A DNA stretch of 64,000 nucleotides, from the NCBI GenBank assembly GCA_027339635.1, contig DAHWNZ010000007.1:1-64000 (forward strand). Direction: 5' to 3'. Below the pieces are notes generated by a model. It made no database searches. It saw only the letters and a list, made by a program, of their open reading frames with translations, and was not told where the DNA came from. Every line of letters begins with the position of its first letter. Position 1 is the stretch's first letter. The position numbers were made by a program, and so were the translations under genes. Source of the stretch: AG-12 sp027339635 (GTDB lineage: Bacteria; Chloroflexota; Dormibacteria; Aeolococcales; Bog-877). This document shows positions 8,657 to 16,736 of this stretch, in pieces.

Positions 8657-9016
8657 GTGCCCACTTACGCCTACCGCTGCGACTCAGGTCATGAGTTCGA
8701 GGTTGTCCAGTCGATAACCGACGAGGCCCTCAAATCGTGTCGCGTTTGTCAGGCGCCGGTGCGCCGGATAGTTTTTCCAGTGGGCATCGTGTTCAAGGGC
8801 CAGGGCTTTTACAAGACCGATTCCCGATCCTCGTCCTCCAGCTCAATAGGACCCGCCTCAGGTTCGGGACCAGCGACACCAGATCAGAAGCCCGCTGAGG
8901 CGGCAGCCGCCACCAAGACGGAGGCCGCGCCCACCAGCGGATCAAAGCCGGAAGCTACGCCAGGAGCCGCCACCTCGAGCGGTGGGACCAGCGGCGCGGG
9001 AGAGAAGAATGGCTGA
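8657..9016 (+). CDS. FmdB-type zinc ribbon protein, N-terminal knuckle altered
   Basis: A 119-residue protein. Residues 1-50 (PTYAYRCDSGHEFE...CRVCQAPVRRIVFP) match the small FmdB-type regulatory zinc ribbon. The second knuckle C28-x-x-C31 is intact, but the first reads C8-D-S-G-H where the family has C-x-x-C-G-H, so one Cys is missing. Residues 56-119 are Ser/Ala/Pro/Thr-rich and probably disordered. GTG 8657 has TACGCT 9 nt upstream and no Shine-Dalgarno sequence. The 3' end overlaps trxA by 8 nt. Confidence 0.75.
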   Translation: MPTYAYRCDSGHEFEVVQSITDEALKSCRVCQAPVRRIVFPVGIVFKGQGFYKTDSRSSSSSSIGPASGSGPATPDQKPAEAAAATKTEAAPTSGSKPEATPGAATSSGGTSGAGEKNG

Positions 9017-9332
9017 GCCAGTTCACGTCAGTGATGCGACTTTCGACAGCGAGGTGATCAAGGCGGACGTCCCGGTCCTGGTCGACTTCTGGGCGGACTG
9101 GTGTGGTCCCTGCAAGATGCTGGCTCCGGTCGTGGCCGACCTGGCCCAGGAGTACGGCCCGCGGGTCAAGGTCGCCAAGCTGGATGTCGATGCCAATCCC
9201 AACACTGCGGGCAGCTTCGGAGTGATGAGCATCCCGACCCTGATCCTGTTCAAGGGCGGAGAGGCGGTCCAGCGGCTTGTCGGCTATCAGCCCAAGTCCG
9301 CGCTCAAGGCCAAGCTCGACCCGATGGTCTGA
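9009..9332 (+). CDS. trxA: thioredoxin
   Basis: A 107-residue thioredoxin fold with the redox motif W31-C32-G-P-C35 in VLVDFWADWCGPCKMLAPV, the cis-Pro in MSIPTLILFKGG, and the buried Asp26. It reduces cytoplasmic disulfides, recycled by thioredoxin reductase. ATG 9009 is chosen because GGGAGAG lies just upstream and the family begins there. It overlaps the FmdB-like gene, so the two are probably co-translated. Confidence 0.95.
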   Translation: MAEPVHVSDATFDSEVIKADVPVLVDFWADWCGPCKMLAPVVADLAQEYGPRVKVAKLDVDANPNTAGSFGVMSIPTLILFKGGEAVQRLVGYQPKSALKAKLDPMV

Positions 9333-9356
9333 TCGTCTGGTCCGGCCCCGACCCGT

Positions 9357-9362
9357 TACGAT
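9357..9362 (+). promoter_or_regulatory. candidate -10 element for leaderless argS
   Basis: TACGAT (9357-9362) is followed by 9 nt and then the argS ATG at 9372, with no Shine-Dalgarno sequence between. A start point about 7 nt downstream of the hexamer would fall on or next to the start codon. Confidence 0.4.
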
Positions 9363-9371
9363 CAGGCGCCG

Positions 9372-11249
9372 ATGCCAGATCTGCAGAGCGAATTCGGCGC
9401 AGCAATAGCCGCGGCGATCCATGAACTTGGGGTGACCGAACCACCCGAGGTGGTGGTGGAGCCGTCGGCGGTCCCGGAGGTGGGAGACTACTCCTCTCCG
9501 GTCGCCTTTCGACTGGCCCGGGTACTGCGCCGGGGGCCGCGGGAGATCGCTGGGCAGCTGGCTGAGATGATGTCGCGTGGCCCTCACCAGCACTTCCTGG
9601 AGGTGAACGTGAGTGGTGGGGGCTACCTGAACCTGCGCATCGACTACTCTTCGTACGCTCCGATGGTGGTTGCGGCGGCGCTGGACGAGACCTCCCCCGT
9701 CGAGAGCGCCCCGGATGCCGGGGTGAAGGTGGTGGTGGAGCACACCGCAACCAATCCCAACAAGGCGGCCCATCTCGGCCACCTCAGAAACGCCTGCATC
9801 GGCGACACCGTGAGCCGCCTCCTGCGGGCCAGGGGGCACCGGGTCGAGGTGCAGAACTACATCGACGACACCGGCGTACAGGTCGCCGACGTCCTGGTCG
9901 GAATCCGCCACCTGGGGTTGCGCGCGGACCCCGGTGAGCCGTTCGACCGGTTCTGCTCCAGGGCGTATGTCGAGGTCTGCGGCCGCTACCAGGCCGAGCC
10001 CGATCTGGTGGAATTGCGCAGGGCCACCCTGCGAGCGATAGAGGGGCGCGAGGGGGAGATTGCCGGGGCCGCCAAGGAACTCACAAGCAGGATCGTGGAC
10101 TGCCATCTGCGCACCATGGCCAGGGCTGGAGTGAGCTATGACCTGTTGACCTGGGAGTCCGACATCATCGAGCGGGGCTTTCTGCGGCACGCTCTGGACC
10201 TCCTCCTGGAGAGCCACGTCATCCGCCGGGTGGAGTCGGGCAGTCTCGCGGGGTGCTGGGTTTTGCCCCTGGACCAAGCGGCGGACGAGGAGGACCCGGA
10301 GCAGGGGGCCGCCAAGGTCCTGATCAAGAGCGATGGCATCGCCACCTACACCGCCAAGGACATCGCCTACCACCTGTGGAAGTTCGGGATCCTTGGTCTG
10401 GATTTCGAGTATCGCATGTGGGCCCCGGGTGGTCCCGCCTCCTCGACTGCGGACTCCGGCGACCCGAGCCTGGACCCGGGGCAGTTCGGCAGGGCGGGGG
10501 AGGTGGTCAACGTAATCGACCAGCGGCAGAGCGCGCCTCAGAAGGTGGTCAAGGAGGCTCTGCGCCGCCTCGGGTTCGCCGACCAGTCGGCTGCGCTCAA
10601 GCACTTGGCATATGAGGTAGTTGCACTCTCGCCGGCCGCTGCAAAAGTGCTCGGCGTGGACGTCAGCGAGGGCAAGACCATGTACGCACTCAGCGGCCGG
10701 CAGGGAATCGAGATCGGGGCTGACGCCCTCCTGGACGAGGCGGAGCGACAGGTCAGGGCCAAGTCCAAGGACGAGGCGACAGCGGCCGAGCTCGCCTCCA
10801 GCGCTGTCCGCTACTACCTGCTGCGCTTCGGCCTCAACTCGATCATCACATTCGACTTCGAGGAGGCGCTGCGGACCAGCGGCGACAGTGGTGTATACCT
10901 GCAGTACGCCCACGCGAGAGCGTGTGGGGTGCTGCAGAGGGTGGCCCCAATTCCGGCTCCCCAGATGGCGCCTGGTCTTCAGCCCGAGGAGAGGGAGTTG
11001 GTCAAACTGGTGGGCGAGTTTCCGCGTGCCGTGGCCGAGGCCGCCAGCTCGCTGAGCCCCTCCGTCCTGGCCGGCTACACGTTCCGTCTGGCGACGGCGT
11101 TCAACGACCTCTACGAGCACACGGAGCGGCTGTACCGGGTTGAGGACCCCGCTGTCAGGGGGATGCGCCGCGGGCTCGTGGACGCCACCCGAGCCACCCT
11201 GGCGCGCGCCCTGGACCTCCTGGGCATGCGGCCGCTGACTAGGATCTGA
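9372..11249 (+). CDS. argS: arginyl-tRNA synthetase
   Basis: A 625-residue class I synthetase. An N-terminal Add-1 domain (about 1-110) is followed by the catalytic domain with the HIGH-type signature in TATNPNKAAHLGHLRNACIGD. A long insertion and a KMSK-region variant (MYALSGRQGIEI) follow; the C-terminal DALR anticodon-binding domain contains YAHARACGVLQR. The KMSK lysine is replaced, which is common in ArgS. It charges tRNA-Arg with arginine using ATP. Confidence 0.94.
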   Translation: MPDLQSEFGAAIAAAIHELGVTEPPEVVVEPSAVPEVGDYSSPVAFRLARVLRRGPREIAGQLAEMMSRGPHQHFLEVNVSGGGYLNLRIDYSSYAPMVVAAALDETSPVESAPDAGVKVVVEHTATNPNKAAHLGHLRNACIGDTVSRLLRARGHRVEVQNYIDDTGVQVADVLVGIRHLGLRADPGEPFDRFCSRAYVEVCGRYQAEPDLVELRRATLRAIEGREGEIAGAAKELTSRIVDCHLRTMARAGVSYDLLTWESDIIERGFLRHALDLLLESHVIRRVESGSLAGCWVLPLDQAADEEDPEQGAAKVLIKSDGIATYTAKDIAYHLWKFGILGLDFEYRMWAPGGPASSTADSGDPSLDPGQFGRAGEVVNVIDQRQSAPQKVVKEALRRLGFADQSAALKHLAYEVVALSPAAAKVLGVDVSEGKTMYALSGRQGIEIGADALLDEAERQVRAKSKDEATAAELASSAVRYYLLRFGLNSIITFDFEEALRTSGDSGVYLQYAHARACGVLQRVAPIPAPQMAPGLQPEERELVKLVGEFPRAVAEAASSLSPSVLAGYTFRLATAFNDLYEHTERLYRVEDPAVRGMRRGLVDATRATLARALDLLGMRPLTRI

Positions 11250-11276
11250 GAGCCGACGTTGCCAGCGCAGGGTGGG

Positions 11277-11282
11277 CATACT
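11277..11282 (+). promoter_or_regulatory. candidate -10 element for leaderless Lon-N gene
   Basis: CATACT (11277-11282) lies 8 nt before the GTG start at 11291 in a gap of only 41 nt after argS. No Shine-Dalgarno sequence is present, so a leaderless transcript is likely. Confidence 0.35.
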
Positions 11283-11290
11283 GGTCAGCC

Positions 11291-11935
11291 GTGCAGGTAG
11301 TGCCCATATTTCCGCTGGGAGTCGTCCTCTTCCCCGGGACGCGGATTCCCCTGCACATCTTCGAGCCCAGGTACCAGGCTCTGGTCCGAGACTGCCTGGC
11401 CAACGACAGCCATTTCGGCGTGGTCGCCTTGCGCCGGGGCTCCGACACGGACACCGATCCCGCGTGGTACGAGCTCGGCACCCTGGCTCGCATAGAGCGG
11501 GTGGTCCGCCTGCCCCGGGGCAAGCTGAATCTCGTTGTCGCCGGGGCAACCCGCTTCCAGGCGGTCAGAAGGGTGGAGGGGCGGCCGTACCTAAGAGCCG
11601 AGGTCGAGCTGGTGGAATCGCGGAGGTCCGGAGCCAGCGGGCTCTTCGCGGCCACACAGTTGAGGCACCCCTTTGAACGCTACCGTCAGAGCCTGCTCTC
11701 CATGGGGGTCATCGTCCCAAGCTTCGCGGAGTTGCCGAAGGAGCCCGCTGAGCTCTCCTGGGCCGTAGCCAACCACCTGGTCGTCGAGTTGCGGGCCAAG
11801 CAGCGTCTCCTGGAGGAGTCCGATCCCATGGAACGGCTGCGCCTGGAGCTGTCCCTGCTGCGCCGTGAGTCCGTCCTACTGGAGCGCAATCTCGCCAACC
11901 GCTTGGTCGAAACCCCCTTTTACAGCCTGAACTGA
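11291..11935 (+). CDS. Lon N-terminal (LON-SB) domain protein
   Basis: A 214-residue protein starting VPIFPLGVVLFPGTRIPLHIFEPRY, the hallmark of the Lon substrate-binding N-terminal domain. There is no AAA+ or Ser-Lys protease domain, so it is a stand-alone LON-SB protein with an added C-terminal helical half (about 110-214, rich in Leu/Glu/Arg). Such proteins have no firmly established role; substrate recognition or scaffolding is the usual suggestion. GTG 11291 is a likely leaderless start. Confidence 0.85.
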   Translation: MQVVPIFPLGVVLFPGTRIPLHIFEPRYQALVRDCLANDSHFGVVALRRGSDTDTDPAWYELGTLARIERVVRLPRGKLNLVVAGATRFQAVRRVEGRPYLRAEVELVESRRSGASGLFAATQLRHPFERYRQSLLSMGVIVPSFAELPKEPAELSWAVANHLVVELRAKQRLLEESDPMERLRLELSLLRRESVLLERNLANRLVETPFYSLN

Positions 11936-12068
11936 GATTTGGGGTTACACCCGGGCGGCCATGGTCAAGGACGACCCGGCTGGTCAGGGGCCTACAGCGC
12001 CACGGGGAGAGGGATGCCGTCCGACTGCGCCCGGACTGGGCCAAAACCCAAAGGGCCGGTCGCGACCC

Positions 12069-14294
12069 CTAGTTCTGCAGCTCCAGAACCACTCTTTCCC
12101 CGGCCGAGCTGGTCGGGCTGCCCGGCAGCAGGTACTCACTGACGATCTGGGTCGAATGGCTCAGCTTGAGCAGGTATACGGCGCCGGAGAACCCGGACAT
12201 CTGGGTGGGAGAGACGCTGGTGACCACGACCCCGGAGAATGGCTGTGCCACAGCCGTGCCCGGGGTCACCCCAGCCATCTCCACATAGAGAGACGACGTG
12301 CCATCGAATCCAGTCGTGACCTTGGGCGCGCCCGAGCCTGTCACCAACTGGAATACCACCCATAGCTGGGTGTTGTTCTGGTGCAGGCCGTACTGTGCCC
12401 CCTGGACCTGGTAGCCGCTGCCCGTTCCCCCGAAGGTCTGAGCTCCCGTCAGAGTGACGGCCGGAGTCGTTGCCGGAGTGGGACTCTGCTGCTGTGCCGG
12501 CGTCGGGTTGGTCTTGGTCGGCACGATGGCGTGGTGGTGGCTGGGGGCAGGTGATGTGGGCTTGGTGGAGTGGTGCAGCAGACTCCAGCCGATGAGGAAT
12601 ACCGCCAGCGCCGCAATCGCGATGGTGGCGGTCTTGGTCCAGCTCCGCGGTGGCGCCGATCCCTGCGACGACTTGCCAGGTGCAGCCTTCGACGGCGCTG
12701 TCCTGGGCGGGCGCCGTCTGGGCAGGGCCTCTTCGCCGTGCGCGCTTCCCCTGATCGGTGCGACCGAGTCGACCGGGCGCTTGGGCCCGCGGGTTTCCAG
12801 CGGCGGTGGGTAGTTCCGGGAACTTTGCGGGGGAGTCACCGGGGAGGGCGTCGCGGTGGGGCCCGGAGGGTCCGGCTTGAAGGCCGTGATGTCGGTCAGC
12901 AGACCGAGGTCCAGGGTCGCCTTGGGCTCCCAGCCGGTCCCACGGGCGGACTGGTTGGCCACTATCGACGGCGGAGGCGGCAGAGAGACCGTCTCCTGGG
13001 GTGAAGACATCTGGGGCAGCCCCTCACCTGGGCCATGTTCCAGGTCGTTGAGCTCACCCAGGAGTGCTGACTCCTCGAGGGCGACCTGCATGACCTCGTC
13101 GCTATCCCTGGTCGACGGGACGGGTGCGGACGAGGTTATGGGGCCATCCGCACGGTCTGCCACCGGCTCCTGGGACTTCACTTCGGGTGCCGCCGCCCCC
13201 GGCTCCGGCGGATACCAGATCTCGGCTCCGGGGCCCTGCGCCTCCACCGCGGGGCCAACCACCTCCGGCTCCGACACCGGCAGGTAGAACGGGACGAAGA
13301 GCGGCGGTGGCTCTCCTTCGCCACCCGTTCCGATTCCAGAGGTGGCGGGGCTCTCCGCCAGCCAGTCGTCCTCGCTCCAGTCGTAGTGGGACTCGGCCGA
13401 CGCGGGAGTGGGAGAGAAAGGTTCCGGCGGCGCTTCACTCCAGTCGTCGCCCGCTTCTGCCTGGTCCTCCTGATCCCCGGAGGACACCCAGTCGGCCTGG
13501 TAGAGGTCGTCGACCACCTCGGCACCTGCACCGGTATCGAGTTCCAGGGCGGGGGTAAGTTCGAGGTCGCCAGGAGCCTCTTCGCGGGAGCGGTCGGGTA
13601 GTCCGGCTCCGCTGGAGCCATCCTGGATACCGGTCGCTGACTCGGTATCCGGCACCTCCCCGGGCGTCCCTGCGACTGGCCCGGGGGCCGGCAAGGGGAT
13701 GCGGTCCACGGTGGTGTCCCGGCCCGTCAGATCTCCGCCCTCCGGCACAGCCCCCTGCCCGGCTGGTGCTCCGGTGACTTGGCCCTGCGCCATGGCCTCA
13801 TCTGAAGCGGTCGAGACGGCATCGTCCGGTTCAGTGATTGGGGCCGGCGTCGCCTCCGAGGCGTCGACCTGGGGCGGCGGTGGCTCACCCTCTGGGGGCC
13901 CGGCCTGAGAGGCCTCCTCCGCCGGCGGCAGGGGAATGATGGCTCGGGGAGCCTCGTCGACCGTGATGATCTGCGCACCCATTCCCATGAGACTGAACGG
14001 GTCGGCATCCTTATGACCCTGGCCAGAGCCGGTGCCCGGGCCTCCAGCGTCAGCAGCTGCCTCCAAGGCTTGGGGGATGGTGGCCACCCTGGCTCTCTCC
14101 AGCAACGCGGTGGCCGTGCTGGGCGCCACCGACACCCGCGCCAGCGAGGAGATTCGCTCCGTCTCCTCGTGCAGGTATCGCATTCCCGTGCGGCAGCGCT
14201 CGCAGGTGACGAGGTGGCTCTCCAGCTCCGCCTGGCGCTCCCGGGAGAGCTCTCCGTCGAGGGCGCAGCTGAGAGTGAGGAGGCTGCACTTCAT
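12069..14294 (-). CDS. membrane anti-sigma factor with zinc-finger head and very long linker
   Basis: A 741-residue protein. Residues 1-40 form a zf-HC2-type anti-sigma zinc finger (CALDGELSRERQ...ESHLVTCERC), the part that binds and inactivates an ECF sigma factor. About 500 residues of Pro/Glu/Ala/Gly-rich, mostly acidic and probably disordered sequence follow, with a basic patch before one membrane helix (about 553-573, ATIAIAALAVFLIGWSLL). The external part is a Pro/Thr linker plus a beta-rich domain of about 130 residues, perhaps AMIN-like (low confidence). ATG 14294 lies 2 nt after the sigma gene's stop, so the pair is co-translated. Typical ECF anti-sigmas are 200-300 residues. Confidence 0.82.
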   Translation of the reverse strand: MKCSLLTLSCALDGELSRERQAELESHLVTCERCRTGMRYLHEETERISSLARVSVAPSTATALLERARVATIPQALEAAADAGGPGTGSGQGHKDADPFSLMGMGAQIITVDEAPRAIIPLPPAEEASQAGPPEGEPPPPQVDASEATPAPITEPDDAVSTASDEAMAQGQVTGAPAGQGAVPEGGDLTGRDTTVDRIPLPAPGPVAGTPGEVPDTESATGIQDGSSGAGLPDRSREEAPGDLELTPALELDTGAGAEVVDDLYQADWVSSGDQEDQAEAGDDWSEAPPEPFSPTPASAESHYDWSEDDWLAESPATSGIGTGGEGEPPPLFVPFYLPVSEPEVVGPAVEAQGPGAEIWYPPEPGAAAPEVKSQEPVADRADGPITSSAPVPSTRDSDEVMQVALEESALLGELNDLEHGPGEGLPQMSSPQETVSLPPPPSIVANQSARGTGWEPKATLDLGLLTDITAFKPDPPGPTATPSPVTPPQSSRNYPPPLETRGPKRPVDSVAPIRGSAHGEEALPRRRPPRTAPSKAAPGKSSQGSAPPRSWTKTATIAIAALAVFLIGWSLLHHSTKPTSPAPSHHHAIVPTKTNPTPAQQQSPTPATTPAVTLTGAQTFGGTGSGYQVQGAQYGLHQNNTQLWVVFQLVTGSGAPKVTTGFDGTSSLYVEMAGVTPGTAVAQPFSGVVVTSVSPTQMSGFSGAVYLLKLSHSTQIVSEYLLPGSPTSSAGERVVLELQN

Positions 14295-14296
14295 GG

Positions 14297-14818
14297 TCAG
14301 ATGGAGATGTCCCGATATATGCTGCCGAACTCGCGCCGGGCCGCGGCGACCAAACGGGAGGCGGCCTCGGGCGAGCACTCCATGGCAACCCCGATCTCCC
14401 GGTAGCTGAGCTTGGCCAGATCCCGCAACAAAAGGGCGGCACGGCGGCTGAACTCGGTCGCCAGCAGGGCGCGCTTGGCGGTGTTGATCCGGGTCGCATC
14501 CGTGGCAGATGCACCCAGACTGATCAGGGGCGGCCGCTTGCTGAAGATGCGGCCGACCCCCCGCCGCTGGGGAGGGAAGTGCTGGTGCTGGCGCGCCGCC
14601 CTCGTGATCGCGCGATAGAGGATCGCCCTACCGTCGCGCTGCAGACTGGCGGGTGGGAAATGGCGAGCACGATACAGTCCCGCAGTCACATACTCCACAG
14701 CCTCTTCCGGGGTTCCCGTCAGGTGGATGGTGTATGTCACCAGGGCATCGAGTTGCTGGCGGGCGAGTTCCTCCAGCGTGCTCGCGGCGGTTTGAGGTCG
14801 TTCTAAGACGGTATTCAT
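14297..14818 (-). CDS. ECF-type RNA polymerase sigma factor
   Basis: A 173-residue sigma-70 family protein with a weakly conserved region 2 (about 15-75) and a clear region 4 at the C-terminus: SRRAALLLRDLAKLSYREIGVAMECSPEAASRLVAAARREF. This is the helix-turn-helix that reads the -35 element. Region 2 is divergent, so it may be an unusual ECF group. The partner is the anti-sigma factor encoded immediately downstream. No clear promoter was identified in the 230 bp upstream. Confidence 0.82.
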   Translation of the reverse strand: MNTVLERPQTAASTLEELARQQLDALVTYTIHLTGTPEEAVEYVTAGLYRARHFPPASLQRDGRAILYRAITRAARQHQHFPPQRRGVGRIFSKRPPLISLGASATDATRINTAKRALLATEFSRRAALLLRDLAKLSYREIGVAMECSPEAASRLVAAARREFGSIYRDISI

Positions 14819-15048
14819 GACGTTGCGTGTGGGACACGCGAGCTGGGCGTCAGCATAGCGGCAATCGGCGAAGAGTGCAAGTGCTGGTATCGCCGGGGTG
14901 GTTGACGAGGAGGCCGCGGTGGCCGCTCGCCGCCAGCTCGGGTCTCAACCTCTCAAGTCGCCTGCGCGGGTCGCGGAGGACAGTGGCTCACCGCAAGTAA
15001 GAGGGCGCAGCCGGAATTTGGCTACGGGGGCCGAGCCGGATCAGAAAC

Positions 15049-15774
15049 TCACCCCGAGAAGGGGTCGGGGCCAAGTCCCGAGGGCTGGTCCAACTCACAT
15101 TTCAGGTAGCACTCTCGGGGTATTCCGATGTCGGTTGTCCAGAGGCGGCCGACCCAGTGGCGTGCCCCCAGCTGTTGGCAACCCAGCTTGGCGACCCCCA
15201 TCATCAGGGTGTGGTCCGCCCTGACGCAGTCGCCCGGGGCGACCCCGGAGTCGGCATCCAGCCCACTTGGGAGGTCCACCGCCAGGACCATGGCCGAGCT
15301 GCGGTTGATTCTGCGGATGAAGGCCGCGATCTCGCCTCGCGGCGCACCCGCCGCCCCGGTGCCCAGGAGGGCGTCGATCACCAGATCCACCCCATCCAAC
15401 GCCCAGTCGGCATCTCCCTGGAGCTCAGGGCCGCCCGGAGCAAGCCTCCTCAGCACCCCTCCGCTGGCGCTGACCGCTGAGCCGAGATCAGGCTCGTCCG
15501 AATCCCCCGCCCCTCCCAGCCACAGGCAGCGGACCGTGTCACCCCACAGGGCCAGGTGCCGGGCGGCGACCAGGCCGTCGCCGCCGTTGTTGCCGCGGCC
15601 GCTGAGCACCGCCACCCTGCCCCGTGGAGCTGACGCCTCATCCAGCAGGCGCTGGGCCAGGCGCGCCGTCTGGAAGCCGGCAACCGCCATCAGCATCGGC
15701 CCCGGGACCCCGGCCCTGAGGGCGGCGGCGTCCAGGGCCCGCGACTGGTCTCTGGAGGCCGCCCTCACTGTCAC
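15049..15774 (-). CDS. nnrE: NAD(P)H-hydrate epimerase (YjeF N-domain)
   Basis: A 241-residue YjeF_N protein. VLSGRGNNGGDGLVAARHL is the nucleotide-binding signature; DLVIDALLGTG and VLAVDLPSGLDADSG follow. It interconverts the R and S forms of hydrated NAD(P)H so they can be repaired. The ADP-dependent dehydratase domain often fused at the C-terminus is absent and must be encoded elsewhere. GTG 15774 overlaps the upstream stop in a GTGA arrangement, which decides the start and indicates coupling to the SAM-hydrolysing enzyme. Confidence 0.88.
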   Translation of the reverse strand: MTVRAASRDQSRALDAAALRAGVPGPMLMAVAGFQTARLAQRLLDEASAPRGRVAVLSGRGNNGGDGLVAARHLALWGDTVRCLWLGGAGDSDEPDLGSAVSASGGVLRRLAPGGPELQGDADWALDGVDLVIDALLGTGAAGAPRGEIAAFIRRINRSSAMVLAVDLPSGLDADSGVAPGDCVRADHTLMMGVAKLGCQQLGARHWVGRLWTTDIGIPRECYLKCELDQPSGLGPDPFSG

Positions 15775-16598
15775 CGGGACGACGCCTCGGCCGCCTCGGC
15801 CACCCGCTCCCCGATCCCACCGTCCCAGAGGACCCGCAGGCAGTCGCCGGGTTGGAGCCCCAGGCCGGCGGCCGCGCTGGTGCCCTTCCCAGCGATCTCC
15901 AGGTGCCCGGCGCTGTTCCATAGGATCCCCGCCTCACCTTCGATCTCGGCGTAGGTGGTGACCACCTGGCTCACCAGGCGGCCAGAGGGAAGAGAGACCG
16001 CCGCCGGAATAGGGGAGTACCAAGGAGTCCTGGCAACCGCGGTGATGACGTTGCCGAACCTGTCCACCGCTACCACTCTGGCTCTAGTGCCGTGTTCGTC
16101 ACCCTCGGGGAGGAATTCAGGGATCAGCTGGGGGCTGTGAAGTCTCTGCCCCAGCGCCTCCAGCTGCAGGGCTCCCTGGGCCAGGCGGGCGGCGAGGGGC
16201 GCGATCAGGTCGCGGCCGTGGAAGGTCGAACTCAGCACGGGAGGGCGGTGCTGCTCCAGATCCACTCTCACCGCCAAACGCTGTCGGCCCCGCTGCCACA
16301 GGAAGTGGAGGAGTCCGTTGTCCGGGGCCACCACCAGCTGCCCGTCGACCTGGCAGGCTACCAGCGGCCGGCTGGTGCCGACCCCGGGATCGACGACCAC
16401 GCAGTGGACGGTGCCTTCAGGGAAGGCCGGCGCCGACGCCGCCAGCCAGTAGCTGCCGGCGCCGATGTCGCCGGGCGGCACCCCGTGCGTGATGGTCTCC
16501 ACCCGCAGCTGGGGAGCGGCCCGCAGCACGGCACCGACGAGCGCGCCCGCGTAGCCATCTGCGGTGCCGAAGTCAGTGAGGAGGGTGAGCAGAGCCAT
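15771..16598 (-). CDS. SAM hydroxide adenosyltransferase (DUF62 / chlorinase-fluorinase superfamily)
   Basis: A 275-residue protein with all superfamily motifs: LLTDFGTADGYAGALVGAV at the N-terminus, VVDPGVGTSRPL, VAPDNGLL, STFHGRDLIAP and VDRFGNVIT. These enzymes hydrolyse S-adenosylmethionine to adenosine and methionine with hydroxide as nucleophile; halogenases in the family carry a longer loop that I do not see. It is the first gene of a two-gene unit with nnrE; the functional reason for the pairing is unclear. Confidence 0.88.
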   Translation of the reverse strand: MALLTLLTDFGTADGYAGALVGAVLRAAPQLRVETITHGVPPGDIGAGSYWLAASAPAFPEGTVHCVVVDPGVGTSRPLVACQVDGQLVVAPDNGLLHFLWQRGRQRLAVRVDLEQHRPPVLSSTFHGRDLIAPLAARLAQGALQLEALGQRLHSPQLIPEFLPEGDEHGTRARVVAVDRFGNVITAVARTPWYSPIPAAVSLPSGRLVSQVVTTYAEIEGEAGILWNSAGHLEIAGKGTSAAAGLGLQPGDCLRVLWDGGIGERVAEAAEASSR

Positions 16599-16682
16599 GG
16601 AACGGGGTCATTGTCCGTCATGGGCGTCGGCTCCGGAGCGGACGCGGGGCCCCCTGACGCAGGCTGTCCGCCAGCAACGAAG

Positions 16683-16710
16683 AAGGGGTGGCCTTGCGGC
16701 CACCCCTTCA
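16683..16710. terminator. perfect 12-bp stem-loop between groEL and the DUF62 gene
   Basis: GAAGGGGTGGCC (16683-16694), loop TTGC, GGCCACCCCTTC (16699-16710). It lies 26 nt after the groEL stop (minus strand) and 85 nt before the next minus-strand start. The minus strand continues TTCGTTGC, only weakly U-rich. The likely role is ending or attenuating the groEL transcript. Confidence 0.7.
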
Positions 16711-16736
16711 ACTTCAGCGAGTCGCTTGAGCGGAGA

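Noticed and set aside
8955..11549. 864-codon minus-strand frame opposite argS
   Set aside because: It is the antisense shadow of argS and trxA, both of which have clear catalytic motifs.
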